Assembly: GCA_002898215.1 (NCBI GenBank)
Contig: BEIF01000003.1
Location: 124,001-188,000, forward strand
DNA from: a bacterium HR29
Lineage (GTDB): Bacteria; Chloroflexota; Dehalococcoidia; Tepidiformales; Tepidiformaceae
Reading direction: 5' to 3'
DNA: 64,000 bases
Positions 18,117 to 26,209 of this stretch are shown piece by piece (positions within the stretch are counted from its first letter, which is position 1; each line of letters begins with the position of its first letter). The position numbers and the translations under genes are program-made. The notes beneath the pieces were generated by a model. It was not told the DNA's origin and made no database searches. It worked only from the letters and a program-made list of their open reading frames with translations.

Positions 18117-19547
18117 TCAGCCCCCGAGCGCCCGGCGGGCCGCCTCCTCCCCGGCGATGCGGCCGAACACCGCTCCGCGGATGACCGAAGTCGCGCCGGG
18201 GTAGTTGTCGTAGAAGAACTCGCCCATCAATTCGCCCGCGGCGTACAGCCCTTCCATCGGCTCGCCGCGCGTGTCGATGACGCGCGCCCGCGTGTCGCAC
18301 TTCAGGCCGCCGAAGGTGAACGTGATCCCGCCGGTCACGGGGATGGCCAGGTAGGGAGGCTGGTCGAGCGGCATCGCCCAGTTGCTCTTCGGGGGAACGA
18401 TTCCCTCCGTCCGCTTCCCGTCGAGCTTGTCGAGGTCGTACTCACCGGGCTGGACGGCGGCGTTGAAGGAGGCGATGGTGGCTTCGAGGTTCGCCGCCGG
18501 GACGCCGATCGCCTCCGCCAACTCCCGCACCGTATTTCCGGTGTACGGCGGCCCCACCGGGCGCCAGGCCCGCGCGAACTCTTCCCGCTGGAAAGCTCGC
18601 TGGTCGAAGATGCACCAGGCAAGGCCGCCTGCCCGCTCGATGATCGCCTTGCTGAACTTCACGTACGTGTGGTCGCGGAAGTCCTCCCCCTCGTCGAGGA
18701 AGCGCCGCCCCTCCCGGTCGACGATGATGCCCATCTGGTAGTTGTAGAGGGCGGTCACGCCGCACTCGACCTTCGGCGAACGGGCATCGAGGACGGCGGA
18801 GTGGTAATCCCCCCACTGGCCGGCCGGTTGGGCGCCCGCCGCCAGGGCCATGAGGATCCCCTCACCGGTGTCGTACCGGCTCCCGCGGAGGATGAGGGAG
18901 TCGGCGAAGCGGCCGAGGTAGGCCACGCGCATGGCCGTGTTCGCCTGGAACCCGCCGCACGCCAGCACCACGCCCCCGCGGCCCAGGAGGTCCACCACGC
19001 CCTCCGGCCCAACGCACCGCACGCCCCGCACGACCCGCCGCTCGTCGACCACGAGCTCCTGCGCGGCCGTTCGGTAGACGATGACCCCACCCCGTCCCTC
19101 CAGTTGGCGGTAGAGGAGGTCGACGAGCCCCTGCCCTCCGGCCTTGGGGCTCCGGCGGTATCCGGCCGTGTGCGGGTAGCCAGGCTCCCACTCCAGGCCG
19201 AACGAGGTGAGCCACTCCACCGTCTCCGCAGCGCGCTGGCAGAGGGTGCGGACCAGGTCCCGGTTCGCCCGGCCGCCCGAGATGCGCATCAGGTCGGCCT
19301 CCATCTCCTCGGCCGTGTAGCTGCGGGGACAGTACTCGTCCGCTTCGTGCGGGAAGCGCATCTGGGCGTCCGCGAAGCGCGTGTTCCCACCCCGATGCTC
19401 GCGCGGCGCCTTCTCGGCGAGGATCACCTCGGCGCCGTGTTCGCGGGCCGCGAGCGCCGCGGCGAGGCCGGCGATCCCCCCGCCGACCACCACCACATCG
19501 AAGGTGTACGACTCGAGCGCGCCGGGGCTCCCGGGGGCGACTGGCAT
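18117..19547 (-). CDS. FAD-dependent oxidoreductase, tricarballylate dehydrogenase/fumarate reductase type
   Basis: 476 residues. N-terminal FAD-binding Rossmann motif DVVVVGGGIAGLAAALAA with AEKAPREHRGGNTRF, the latter characteristic of TcuA-like proteins; C-terminal FGGLKCDTRARV and GLYAAGELMGEFFYDNYPGATS match the flavoprotein subunit family of fumarate reductases and 3-ketosteroid dehydrogenases. The likely reaction is oxidation or reduction of a CH-CH bond in a carboxylic acid; the exact substrate is open. ATG 19547 was chosen: it precedes the Rossmann motif and has TAGACT 8 nt upstream, whereas the frame continues open into a non-coding-looking region. Followed closely by the TrpF-like gene. 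Confidence 0.85.
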   Translation of the reverse strand: MPVAPGSPGALESYTFDVVVVGGGIAGLAAALAAREHGAEVILAEKAPREHRGGNTRFADAQMRFPHEADEYCPRSYTAEEMEADLMRISGGRANRDLVRTLCQRAAETVEWLTSFGLEWEPGYPHTAGYRRSPKAGGQGLVDLLYRQLEGRGGVIVYRTAAQELVVDERRVVRGVRCVGPEGVVDLLGRGGVVLACGGFQANTAMRVAYLGRFADSLILRGSRYDTGEGILMALAAGAQPAGQWGDYHSAVLDARSPKVECGVTALYNYQMGIIVDREGRRFLDEGEDFRDHTYVKFSKAIIERAGGLAWCIFDQRAFQREEFARAWRPVGPPYTGNTVRELAEAIGVPAANLEATIASFNAAVQPGEYDLDKLDGKRTEGIVPPKSNWAMPLDQPPYLAIPVTGGITFTFGGLKCDTRARVIDTRGEPMEGLYAAGELMGEFFYDNYPGATSVIRGAVFGRIAGEEAARRALGG

Positions 19548-19555
19548 CGGGCCGT

Positions 19556-19561
19556 AGTCTA
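19556..19561 (-). promoter_or_regulatory. -10 hexamer, probable leaderless start
   Basis: TAGACT on the minus strand ends 8 nt before ATG 19547. Confidence 0.5.
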
Positions 19562-19703
19562 GCGGCGGACCGGCCGGCTGTCGCGCCCCTTGGCGACGTA
19601 ATTGCCCCGCGCGGAACTCCTCCGGCGGAACCCCCTGCGAACCCGTGCTGGGCATAACGGTTGCGCAATGTCGAGAAATCGTCAAAGGACATTCGAGCCG
19701 ACA

Positions 19704-19996
19704 TAAAATCGTTGCCCCCTCGCCTCCGCCGGGTCTATCGTGCCCGGCGTTGGAGGCGGGGTGGTCGGGAGGCCGCACACCAGGCCGGAACGCCGAAAGG
19801 CAGGACGGCGAAGGTGGCGGCAGACCCGAGGGAAGAGGGCCGACGAACCGGCGCGAGCCCGCGAGGGCCCGCCCGGAGGCACCGCCCGAGGGGACGCCGG
19901 TCCGGACGCCAGCCCGGGCCAGGCCGAAGAACTCCCGGTTCCACAACCTCCGACGCCGAAGGCGCCCGCTACCTGTTCGGGGCAAGCGGGCGCCTT
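19704..19996 (+). other. Possible structured transcript (unidentified)
   Basis: No gene is supported between 19548 and 20067. Within it, an AT-rich patch ends in TAAAAT (19704-19709), then GC-rich DNA follows with a compound hairpin (GCCTCC-GCCGGG paired with CCCGGC-GGAGGC, about 19725-19763) and, at the end, a perfect 12-bp hairpin (19959-19970 with 19985-19996). This could be a small RNA or the leader of the biotinyl-domain gene. I compared it by eye with RNase P RNA, tmRNA, 4.5S RNA and found no match. Confidence 0.3.
19959..19996 (+). terminator. Strong hairpin, terminator-like
   Basis: Arms AAGGCGCCCGCT and AGCGGGCGCCTT pair perfectly over 12 bp with a 14-nt loop; followed by CTCTC, not a real U tract. 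Lies 72 bp before the biotinyl-domain gene. Confidence 0.5.
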
Positions 19997-20067
19997 CTCT
20001 CATCCGTCGCGCTCGCGCCCGGCTCCCCTCTAGACTGGCGGCCGCAACGTTCGTGGGAGGAGTGTGC

Positions 20068-20289
20068 ATGCCCCGCATCGACGTCCGCTCGCCGATGGTC
20101 GCCAACGTCCTGCGCGTGCTCGTCGCCCCCGGGGACGCCATTCGGCCGCGGCAGGAGGTGGTGGTCCTCGAATCGATGAAGATGGAGATCCCAGTGGAAG
20201 CCCCCAGCGGCGGGACCGTCGTCGAAGTGTGCGTCGCCGAATCGGAGCGGGTCACCGAGGGCCAGGTCCTCCTCCGCCTGGAGGCGTAG
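20068..20289 (+). CDS. Stand-alone biotinyl/lipoyl carrier domain
   Basis: 73 residues, just one biotinyl domain: PMVANVLRVLVAPGD, then the biotinylation site ESMKMEI (Lys in MKM), then the hairpin GTVVEVCVAESERVTEGQVLLRLEA. ATG 20068 has a clear ribosome site (GGGAGGAG, 20054-20061). Such domains carry CO2-biotin between carboxylase and carboxyltransferase subunits, for acetyl-, propionyl- or methylcrotonyl-CoA carboxylases. No carboxylase gene lies in the window, so its partner is elsewhere. The usual BCCP N-terminal extension with a Pro/Ala linker is absent. Confidence 0.88.
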   Translation: MPRIDVRSPMVANVLRVLVAPGDAIRPRQEVVVLESMKMEIPVEAPSGGTVVEVCVAESERVTEGQVLLRLEA

Positions 20290-20330
20290 CGGCTGCGAAG
20301 CCGCCGACACCACCGCGATAAGCCGCCGCC

Positions 20331-21138
20331 GTTCGGTTCGAAGGCGAGGAGGTCGAGGCGCTCCCCCGGGACCCGGAGCCGTGCGAGCGCGGCCGTCGGG
20401 CGTTCGGCGACGACCCGAACGCGACGAACGCCGCCCTGCGCCCGTACGACGCGCGCCTGGAGCGGGCGAGCCGCGCCCTCGAGGAGCTGACGCGGACGGC
20501 CGCCGCCATCGGGAGGTGCTCGACCGGGTCACCGAACGGCTCGAGGGGCCGACCGCCGGGGGGAACGACGCCGCGGTGATGGCGAAGCGTACGGCCTGCG
20601 TGAGGCCAGCTCACGGGGCGCGTCGAGGAGTTGGCGGCGCGGACGGCGGCCCTTGCCCGGCGCACGGACGGGCTGGCCCAGCGCTTCGAGGGGATGGCGG
20701 GCAAGGTCGGCGACCGCGAAGGCCGGCAGCTCGACCACCCTTCCTCCCAGGGCCTCCCCGCCCGGCTCGGCCGCTCCCACCGCAACGTCCGGCTCCCCGC
20801 CCTGCCCGACGAAGAAGCCGTCGACCGGGCGCCCCGTCCCGGCGCCACTCCGTGGAGGAGGTTCGGGGCTCGTGGCCCTCGACGCTGTCGCCCGCGCCCG
20901 GCGGCGCCGCGGTCAGCCTCGCCATCGAGGTCTCCTTCCAGGTCGACGCCCGGGAGGTGGAGCGGGCCGTGCGCCGGGCCGAACTCCTCCGCCACCTCTT
21001 CCAGCGGCCGGTCGAGGCGGTGGCGGCCGTCCACACCGCTCTCCCCGGGCGAGCGAAACCGTCCGGGAGCTCGCCGTGCCCCCCGCGCTGCCGGAGAGGG
21101 TCCGGCGGGACGCCGTAGGGCATCGCGACAGGAGCTGA
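20331..21138 (+). pseudogene. Decayed coiled-coil plus nuclease-like (DUF3782-type) gene
   Basis: No intact frame, but recognisable pieces in order and in shifting frames: LERASRALEELTRTAAAI (about 20457-20511), EVLDRVTERLEG, then RVEELAARTAALARRTDG and FEGMAGKVGDREGRQLD (20619-20738), then LAIEVSFQVDAREVERAV and RRAELLRHLFQRPVEAVAA (20918-21030), then VRELAVPPALPERV. This is the layout of the common coiled-coil proteins with a C-terminal PD-(D/E)XK-like domain (E-V-S followed by VDAxDVERAxRRAxLLR). At least four frameshifts separate the pieces, so I call it a dead gene. Family assignment is from memory of the pattern. Confidence 0.55.
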
Positions 21139-21207
21139 CGCTACCGCCTGCGACCATGCCTCTGCTGCCTGCCCGGAAGCGAACCGGGCGAGCCAGGAGG
21201 CTGTCCC

Positions 21208-21489
21208 ATGCGCGATGCCATGCTCGCCGTCGCCCTGCTGCTCGCTGCCGTCGCTCAGGCGGCGAGCACTTTGCTCTACCTGGTCGGCTGCTTCGGCATC
21301 TTCGTCTACCTCGTGCTGGGTGGCTACGCCTTGTGGGCCGGTCTCTGGGCCGTGCTCGGCCCCCTGCTCGTCATCCTCGCCGTCTCCCTCCTCAGGCTCC
21401 CCTTCATCCTCGCGGGGCTCCTTATCGCCGCCCTCGCAGGTCGGCACCGCGAATACCTCGCGGCGGTGTCGGCCTGGAACGACCGCTGA
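21208..21489 (+). CDS. Small hydrophobic membrane protein
   Basis: 93 residues with about three hydrophobic stretches (4-25, 28-50, 52-78) and a charged C-terminus (GRHREYLAAVSAWNDR). ATG 21208 has AGGAGG at 21195-21200. No family recognised. It follows the decayed nuclease gene and precedes the inositol-phosphate synthase gene by 43 bp. Shadow frames over the same bases have poor ribosome sites and arginine/serine-rich products; this frame is the one with membrane-protein composition. Confidence 0.65.
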   Translation: MRDAMLAVALLLAAVAQAASTLLYLVGCFGIFVYLVLGGYALWAGLWAVLGPLLVILAVSLLRLPFILAGLLIAALAGRHREYLAAVSAWNDR

Positions 21490-21520
21490 CGCGAGGCTCG
21501 ACCCCTACCGAAATTTTCGT

Positions 21521-21526
21521 TAGACT
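21521..21526 (+). promoter_or_regulatory. -10 hexamer, probable leaderless start
   Basis: TAGACT ends 6 nt before the GTG at 21533; an AT-rich patch (AAATTTTCG) lies in the spacer upstream. A site for autoregulation by the protein's own HTH would be expected here. Confidence 0.5.
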
Positions 21527-21532
21527 TGCGCC

Positions 21533-23068
21533 GTGGACGCCGCTACCGGCCCCGAGAACCCCGCCGAACGCGTCATCCGTCGCTTCGGCGGTCAGAGCGC
21601 CCTTGCCGCGCTCCTCGGCCGACGTCAGTCCACCATCCACTACTGGGCGAAGACGGGCCGCATCCCTGCCCGCTGGCAGAACACCCTCCTCCGTCTCGCC
21701 CGCGAACGAGGTGTCCCCTTGGAACCGAAAGACTTCGTCTCCCGCCAGCCACGCGAGATCGCTTCCCCGAAGGGGACGCTCGGCGTGCTGCTCGTCGGCC
21801 TCGGCGCCGTCGCCTCCACCTTCATCGCCGGCGTCGAGAACATCCGCCGCGGCCGCGCCCTCCCCATCGGCTCCCTCACCCAGATGGGCACCATCCGCCT
21901 CGGGAAGCGCACCGAGCACCGCTTCCCCCTCATCAAGGAGTTCGTGCCCCTCGCCGAGCTCGACCAGCTCGTCTTCGGTGCCTGGGACCCCATCCCCGAC
22001 AACGCCTACGAGGCGTGCTTGAAGGCGGGCGTGCTCGACCGCCACGAGCACGTGGAGCCCATCGCCGGCTTCCTGAAGAGCATCGCCCCCATGCCCGCGG
22101 CCTTCGACCCCGCCTACGTCCGCCGCATCCACGGCACGAACGTGAAGCAGGCCCCCACCAAGGCCGACCTGGTCCGCCAGCTCCGCGAGGACATCCAGCG
22201 CTTCCGCGAGGCGAACCGGTGCGACCGCTTGGTGATGGTCTGGTGCGCCTCCACCGAGGTGTACCTCGAGCAGGCGCCCGTCCACCAGAACCTCGAAGCG
22301 TTCGAGGAGGCGCTCGAACGGAACGACCCTGCCATCGCCCCCTCGATGCTCTACGCCTACGCCGCCCTCCAGGAGGGCGTCCCCTTCGCCAACGGCGCCC
22401 CCAACCTCACCGTCGACATCCCGGCCATGGTCCAGCTCGCCAACCAGCGCGGGGTCCCCATCGCCGGCAAGGACTTCAAGACCGGCCAGACGATGGTGAA
22501 GACCGTCATCGCGCCCATGCTGAAGGCGCGCATGCTCGGCGTGGCCGGCTGGTACTCCACCAACATCTTGGGCAACCGCGACGGCGAAGTGCTCGACGAC
22601 CCGGAGAGCTTCAAGACGAAGGAGGAGTCGAAGCTCGGCGTCCTCGAGTACATCCTCCAGCCCGACCTCTACCCCCAGCTGTACGGGAACGTCTACCACA
22701 AGGTCCGCATCAACTACTACCCGCCCCGGGGGGACAACAAGGAGGGCTGGGACAACATCGACATCTTCGGGTGGCTCGGCTACCCGATGCAGATCAAGAT
22801 CGACTTCCTCTGCCGCGACTCCATCCTCGCGGCGCCCATCGTCCTCGACCTCGCCCTCTTCCTCGACCTCGCCCAGCGCGCCGGCCTCAAGGGCATCCAG
22901 GAGTGGCTCTCCTTCTACTTCAAGAGCCCCCAGCACGCCCCCGAGGTCTACCCCGAACACGACCTCTTCATCCAGCACACGAAGCTGAAGAACACGCTCC
23001 GCTACCTGATGGGCGAAGAGCAGATCACCCACCTGGGCATCGAGTACTACGAGTACCGGAAGGAGTAA
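21533..23068 (+). CDS. myo-Inositol-1-phosphate synthase with N-terminal helix-turn-helix
   Basis: 511 residues. Residues 1-65 form a Cro/YdaS-like helix-turn-helix: RVIRRFGGQSALAALLGRRQ, then STIHYWAKTGRIPARWQ, the pattern of small DNA-binding domains. From about residue 80 the protein is an inositol-3-phosphate synthase: NAD-binding GVLLVGLGAVASTFIAGVE, then VMVWCASTEVY, NGAPNLTVDIPAM, GKDFKTGQTMVKTVIAP with the active-site lysines, GWYSTNILGNRDG. It converts glucose-6-phosphate to inositol-1-phosphate. With the cytidylyltransferase and CDP-alcohol transferase at 4.2-5.6 kb it would supply di-myo-inositol phosphate synthesis. The fusion is in one uninterrupted frame; I know of no characterised protein of this build. 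Confidence 0.9.
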   Translation: MDAATGPENPAERVIRRFGGQSALAALLGRRQSTIHYWAKTGRIPARWQNTLLRLARERGVPLEPKDFVSRQPREIASPKGTLGVLLVGLGAVASTFIAGVENIRRGRALPIGSLTQMGTIRLGKRTEHRFPLIKEFVPLAELDQLVFGAWDPIPDNAYEACLKAGVLDRHEHVEPIAGFLKSIAPMPAAFDPAYVRRIHGTNVKQAPTKADLVRQLREDIQRFREANRCDRLVMVWCASTEVYLEQAPVHQNLEAFEEALERNDPAIAPSMLYAYAALQEGVPFANGAPNLTVDIPAMVQLANQRGVPIAGKDFKTGQTMVKTVIAPMLKARMLGVAGWYSTNILGNRDGEVLDDPESFKTKEESKLGVLEYILQPDLYPQLYGNVYHKVRINYYPPRGDNKEGWDNIDIFGWLGYPMQIKIDFLCRDSILAAPIVLDLALFLDLAQRAGLKGIQEWLSFYFKSPQHAPEVYPEHDLFIQHTKLKNTLRYLMGEEQITHLGIEYYEYRKE

Positions 23069-23086
23069 CCGGCGCGGCCGGCCTCC

Positions 23087-23614
23087 TCAGCCCCGGCCCT
23101 CCGACTCCGCCTCCCGCCGGGCGAGGTAGGCGGCCCAGAGGGCGTCCCTACGCCGGACCGCCCGCCGGTAGCCGATCTGCCCGCCGATGATGGGCCCGAA
23201 GAGTTGGGCGAGGAGGTAGCCGCCGCCGATGAGCACCGCGAAGGCCACCCCGGGATGCCCCAGCAACCCTGGCCCCCAGACCACCAGCACCACGAAGAGG
23301 AGGGAGGCGATCGCCAGGCCGAGCATCGCCCCGGCGTGCACCCAGCGCGCCTCGACCCGCCGCTTCGTCCAGTAGATGCGCAGCACCTCCTGCGGGACCT
23401 CCCGGGCCGTGCCCACCTCGGCGACCTCCCGCTCGCAGTACGGGCAGCGGGTGTCGTGGGGCTGCAGCCGTCCGAAGCAGAAGCCGCAGAAGCGTCCCGC
23501 CGGCGGCACCTTCCGCTCTAGCCGCTCGTCCATCTTCGGCTGGAGCCGCTCCAGGTAGGGGTACCGCTCGCCCGCCCGCTCGCCCCGGCCCTCGGCCCTC
23601 CCTCCGCCGCTCAC
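23087..23614 (-). CDS. Zinc-ribbon membrane protein
   Basis: 175 residues. A four-Cys zinc ribbon (CGFC at about 44-47, CPYC 10 residues later) is followed by two transmembrane helices (about 95-117 and 121-140) and an Arg-rich tail. Start GTG 23614 is favoured by a ribosome site (GGAGG, 6-8 nt upstream); ATG 23533 in frame would still keep the ribbon. It follows the VOC gene by 28 bp on the same strand, so it is probably co-transcribed. No function is recognised; convergent with the inositol-phosphate synthase gene. Confidence 0.65.
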   Translation of the reverse strand: MSGGGRAEGRGERAGERYPYLERLQPKMDERLERKVPPAGRFCGFCFGRLQPHDTRCPYCEREVAEVGTAREVPQEVLRIYWTKRRVEARWVHAGAMLGLAIASLLFVVLVVWGPGLLGHPGVAFAVLIGGGYLLAQLFGPIIGGQIGYRRAVRRRDALWAAYLARREAESEGRG

Positions 23615-23642
23615 AGGGTCCTCCGACCGCCGCCCTCGCGGC

Positions 23643-24503
23643 TCACCGCGGCTCTTCGAAGAGCTGGAAGAGCACCCCGCCGCTCTGCTTCGGGTGGATG
23701 AACGTGTGCCGCTTCCAGCCGTTGTCGACGATCCCGCCCCACGGCTCGATCCCGGCCTGCCGCAGCGCCGCCACCGCCGCATCCACCGACTCCACCTCGG
23801 CCGTGATGTGGTGGAGCCCCGGCCGCCGCTCCCGGATGAACTTCGCCACGAAGCTCTCCTCCCGGATGGGAGCGATGATCTCGAACTTCAGCCGGCTGTT
23901 CGGGATGCGAAGGACCGCCCCGGCGTACCCCTCCGCCTCGGACTGCCACCGCCCCTCCACCTCCATCCCGAACACCCGCTCCTGGAAGGCGATCTGGCGC
24001 TCGATATCCGGCACGGCCACCGAGACGTGGTCCACGCGCACGAGCCCCACCAGCCCGCCGATCCCGCCCTCCTGCCGGGCGACGGGCGCCGACCCGTCCT
24101 TGGGCACGAACGGCTGCCACAAGACCCCGCCGCTCTCCTTCGGGTGGATGAAGGTGAACCGCCAGCTCCCGTCGTCCCGGATACCACCGAAGGGCGTCAG
24201 CCCTAGCCGCTCCATCTCCGCCGCCGTCTCCTCGATGTCGTCGACCTCGATGGCGATGTGGTGGAGGCCCGGCCCGTCGTTGTCGAGGAAGCGCTGGAGG
24301 AAGCTGTCGGGCCGCGTCGGAGCGATGATTTCGAACTCGATGTCCGTCCCCGGCACCTGTAGGGTGCAGCCTTCGAACCCCTCGCCGTGGTCGGGGAAGT
24401 GGCCCAGGAAGCGGAACCCCAGCACGCGTTCGAGCCAATCGGCCTGCGCCCGCCAGTCGGGCGCGCCCATGGCGATATGGTCGACGCGCTTGATGCGAAT
24501 CAT
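23643..24503 (-). CDS. Tandem VOC (glyoxalase-fold) protein, methylmalonyl-CoA epimerase-like
   Basis: 286 residues made of two related VOC modules. Each has a start IKRVDHIAMG / LVRVDHVSVAV, a middle GLHHIAIEVDDI / GLHHITAEVESV, and the ending TFIHPKESGGVL / TFIHPKQSGGVL. The last motif with a lone metal-ligand Glu or His pattern is that of methylmalonyl-CoA epimerases, which usually have one VOC unit (about 140 residues) and dimerise; here the pair is in one chain. The likely action is on an acyl-CoA or similar alpha-proton, but this is inference. ATG 24503 precedes the first strand; the frame is open 14 codons further. Confidence 0.85.
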   Translation of the reverse strand: MIRIKRVDHIAMGAPDWRAQADWLERVLGFRFLGHFPDHGEGFEGCTLQVPGTDIEFEIIAPTRPDSFLQRFLDNDGPGLHHIAIEVDDIEETAAEMERLGLTPFGGIRDDGSWRFTFIHPKESGGVLWQPFVPKDGSAPVARQEGGIGGLVGLVRVDHVSVAVPDIERQIAFQERVFGMEVEGRWQSEAEGYAGAVLRIPNSRLKFEIIAPIREESFVAKFIRERRPGLHHITAEVESVDAAVAALRQAGIEPWGGIVDNGWKRHTFIHPKQSGGVLFQLFEEPR

Positions 24504-24559
24504 GCCGCGGCTCCAGGGGAGGGAAGTGGGTGGGTGCGCGACCATCCTACGTTTCGGGC

Positions 24560-24565
24560 TAAGAT
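24560..24565 (+). promoter_or_regulatory. -10 hexamer, probable leaderless start
   Basis: TAAGAT ends 8 nt before ATG 24574. On the other strand TAGGAT (24544-24549) would serve the divergent VOC gene with a leader. Confidence 0.45.
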
Positions 24566-24573
24566 CGCCGCAA

Positions 24574-25542
24574 ATGGACGGGGCGCCCGCCTACGCCACC
24601 GCGACCCTCCTCCTCAACCCGTACGCCCGTCGCGCCGGACGCTTCGACGTGACCGGCGCCCTCCACTACCTCCGCCGCCGGGGCCTCTGCGTCCGCCTCG
24701 CCGTCCCCACCACCATCGAGGCGATGCGCCGCGCCGCCCGGCGGGCCGCCGAGGAGGGCGACGACCTCCTCTTCGTCGTCGGCGGCGACGGCTCCCTCCG
24801 CGTGGCCGCGGGCGAACTCGCCGGCTCGAAGACCGCCCTCGCCGCCGTCCCCGCCGGCACCGCCGACGTCTGGTGCCGGGAGGTCGGCATCCCCCGCCGC
24901 TTCCGCACGGCCATCGACGCCCACCTCGCCGGCCAGGTGGTGGCCATGGACCTCGGCCGCGCGAACGGGGAGCCCTTCCTCCTCATGGCCGGGGTCGGCT
25001 GGGACGCCGAGGTGGCCCGGAGCGTCGACCCCGTCACGAAGCGGCTGCTGGGGCCGGCCGCCTACGTCCTCTACGGGTTCATCGACGCCCCCCGCCTCCG
25101 CCTCCGCTCCATGGGGTGCACCCTCGCCGGCCCCGACGCCGACGGCTTCGACGGCGCGCGCCCCCGCGCCGCCCTCGTCTTCAGCAACACCCGCCTCTAC
25201 GGCGGCGTGGTCGAACTCACCCCCGCCGCCCGCGCCGACGACGGCCTCCTCGACGTCTGGTCGCTGACACCCATCGGAGCCCTCCGCGCCGCCTGGGCCG
25301 GAATCCGCCGCTTCCTCGGCAGGCCGTGCAGCGGCCCCCCGGGCCTCCGCGCCGAACGCGCCCGCCTCGAGGCGCCGGGCATCCCCATCCAGCTCGACGG
25401 CGACCCCGCCGGCGAGACGCCCGCCACCATCTGGGTGGAGCCCCACGCCCTCCGGGTGAGCATCCCCGCCGGGCCGCTGCCGCCCGTCTTCGGCGGCCCG
25501 GCCGCGGGTGAGGCCGCCTCCCCCTATACTCCCAATCGATGA
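24574..25542 (+). CDS. Diacylglycerol/lipid kinase family protein
   Basis: 322 residues. Catalytic-domain motifs of the DAGK/YegS/sphingosine-kinase fold: NPYARRAG, FVVGGDGSLRVAAGEL (GGDGS at 70-74), and AAVPAGTADVWCRE (93-102), where most members have PLGTGNDFAR. The second lobe has LMAGVGWDAEV, GGVVELTP, DDGLLDVW and a late LDGDPAGE. It would phosphorylate a lipid hydroxyl at the inner membrane. Its stop overlaps by 4 bp the HAD gene, and the acyl-CoA dehydrogenase gene follows 39 bp after that. Confidence 0.9.
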   Translation: MDGAPAYATATLLLNPYARRAGRFDVTGALHYLRRRGLCVRLAVPTTIEAMRRAARRAAEEGDDLLFVVGGDGSLRVAAGELAGSKTALAAVPAGTADVWCREVGIPRRFRTAIDAHLAGQVVAMDLGRANGEPFLLMAGVGWDAEVARSVDPVTKRLLGPAAYVLYGFIDAPRLRLRSMGCTLAGPDADGFDGARPRAALVFSNTRLYGGVVELTPAARADDGLLDVWSLTPIGALRAAWAGIRRFLGRPCSGPPGLRAERARLEAPGIPIQLDGDPAGETPATIWVEPHALRVSIPAGPLPPVFGGPAAGEAASPYTPNR

Positions 25543-26198
25543 ACGACGCCCGCACCTCCCCCATCCGTGCCGCCATCTTCGACATCGGCGGCGTCCTCAC
25601 CGTCTCCCCCGTCCACCGCATCATCGACTTCTGCCGCCGGCACGGCATCCCCGACGAGGTCCGCTACGCCATCTTCGCCCCCCACGACGGCCCCTGGGGC
25701 CGCTTCGAGCGGAGCGAGATCGGCCCCGAGGCGTTCGCCGCCGAGTTCGATGCCCTCGTCCATCCGACCGGCGCCGCCGTCACCGGGCGGGAGTTCCTCG
25801 AATGGTTCGGCCAGGGGTTCGAACCCCGCCCCGAGATGATCGCCGTCGTCCGCCACCTCCGCGGCCGGCTCCGCCTCGGCTGCATCACGAACAACGTCCC
25901 CGCCGACGGGCGCGGCCGCGAGCGCCCCTTCGACCCCTACGAGCTCTTCGACGTCGTGGTCGAATCCTCGAAGGTGGGCCTCCGCAAGCCCGACCCGCGC
26001 ATCTACCTCCTCGCCTGCGAACAACTCGGCATCGCACCCGCCGAGGCCGTCTTCCTCGACGACCTCGGCGAGAACCTGAAGGCCGCCCGCGCCCTCGGGA
26101 TGGTGACCATCAAGGTCGACCCCTCGCCCTCCGCCATCGACGAGCTCGAGCGCATCCTCGGCTGGCCGCTCCCCCGCCAGCACGAAGATCTTTCGTGA
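25539..26198 (+). CDS. HAD-superfamily hydrolase (IA, ACAD10/epoxide-hydrolase-N type)
   Basis: 219 residues. Motif I is FDIGGVLT (Asp15 as nucleophile, Gly18 where most phosphatases have Asp), the form of HAD-IA-v3 proteins such as the N-terminal domain of ACAD10 and soluble epoxide hydrolase; motif II ITNN, motif III lysine in SSKVGLRKPDPRIY, motif IV FLDDLGEN. In ACAD10 this domain is fused to an APH kinase and an acyl-CoA dehydrogenase; here all three exist as separate genes in the window, the dehydrogenase being the next gene. ATG overlaps the lipid-kinase stop. Confidence 0.9.
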   Translation: MNDARTSPIRAAIFDIGGVLTVSPVHRIIDFCRRHGIPDEVRYAIFAPHDGPWGRFERSEIGPEAFAAEFDALVHPTGAAVTGREFLEWFGQGFEPRPEMIAVVRHLRGRLRLGCITNNVPADGRGRERPFDPYELFDVVVESSKVGLRKPDPRIYLLACEQLGIAPAEAVFLDDLGENLKAARALGMVTIKVDPSPSAIDELERILGWPLPRQHEDLS

Positions 26199-26209
26199 TA
26201 GGCTAAAAT
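26181..26209 (+). promoter_or_regulatory. Operator-like inverted repeat and -10 before the acyl-CoA dehydrogenase
   Basis: CACGAA-N5-TTCGTG (26181-26197) lies just upstream of TAAAAT (26204-26209). The repeat overlaps the end of the HAD gene. Suggests separate regulation of the dehydrogenase. Confidence 0.4.

Noticed and set aside
19720-19960. RNase P RNA, tmRNA or SRP RNA in the gap before the biotinyl-domain gene
   Set aside because: Conserved cores (for example the GGAA tetraloop with flanking GCAG of SRP RNA, or GAGGAAAGUCC of RNase P) are not present on either strand.
25814-25827. GGGGTTCGAACCCC, resembling a tRNA T-arm
   Set aside because: Lies inside the HAD hydrolase gene (GFEPRP codons), and no acceptor or anticodon arms surround it.
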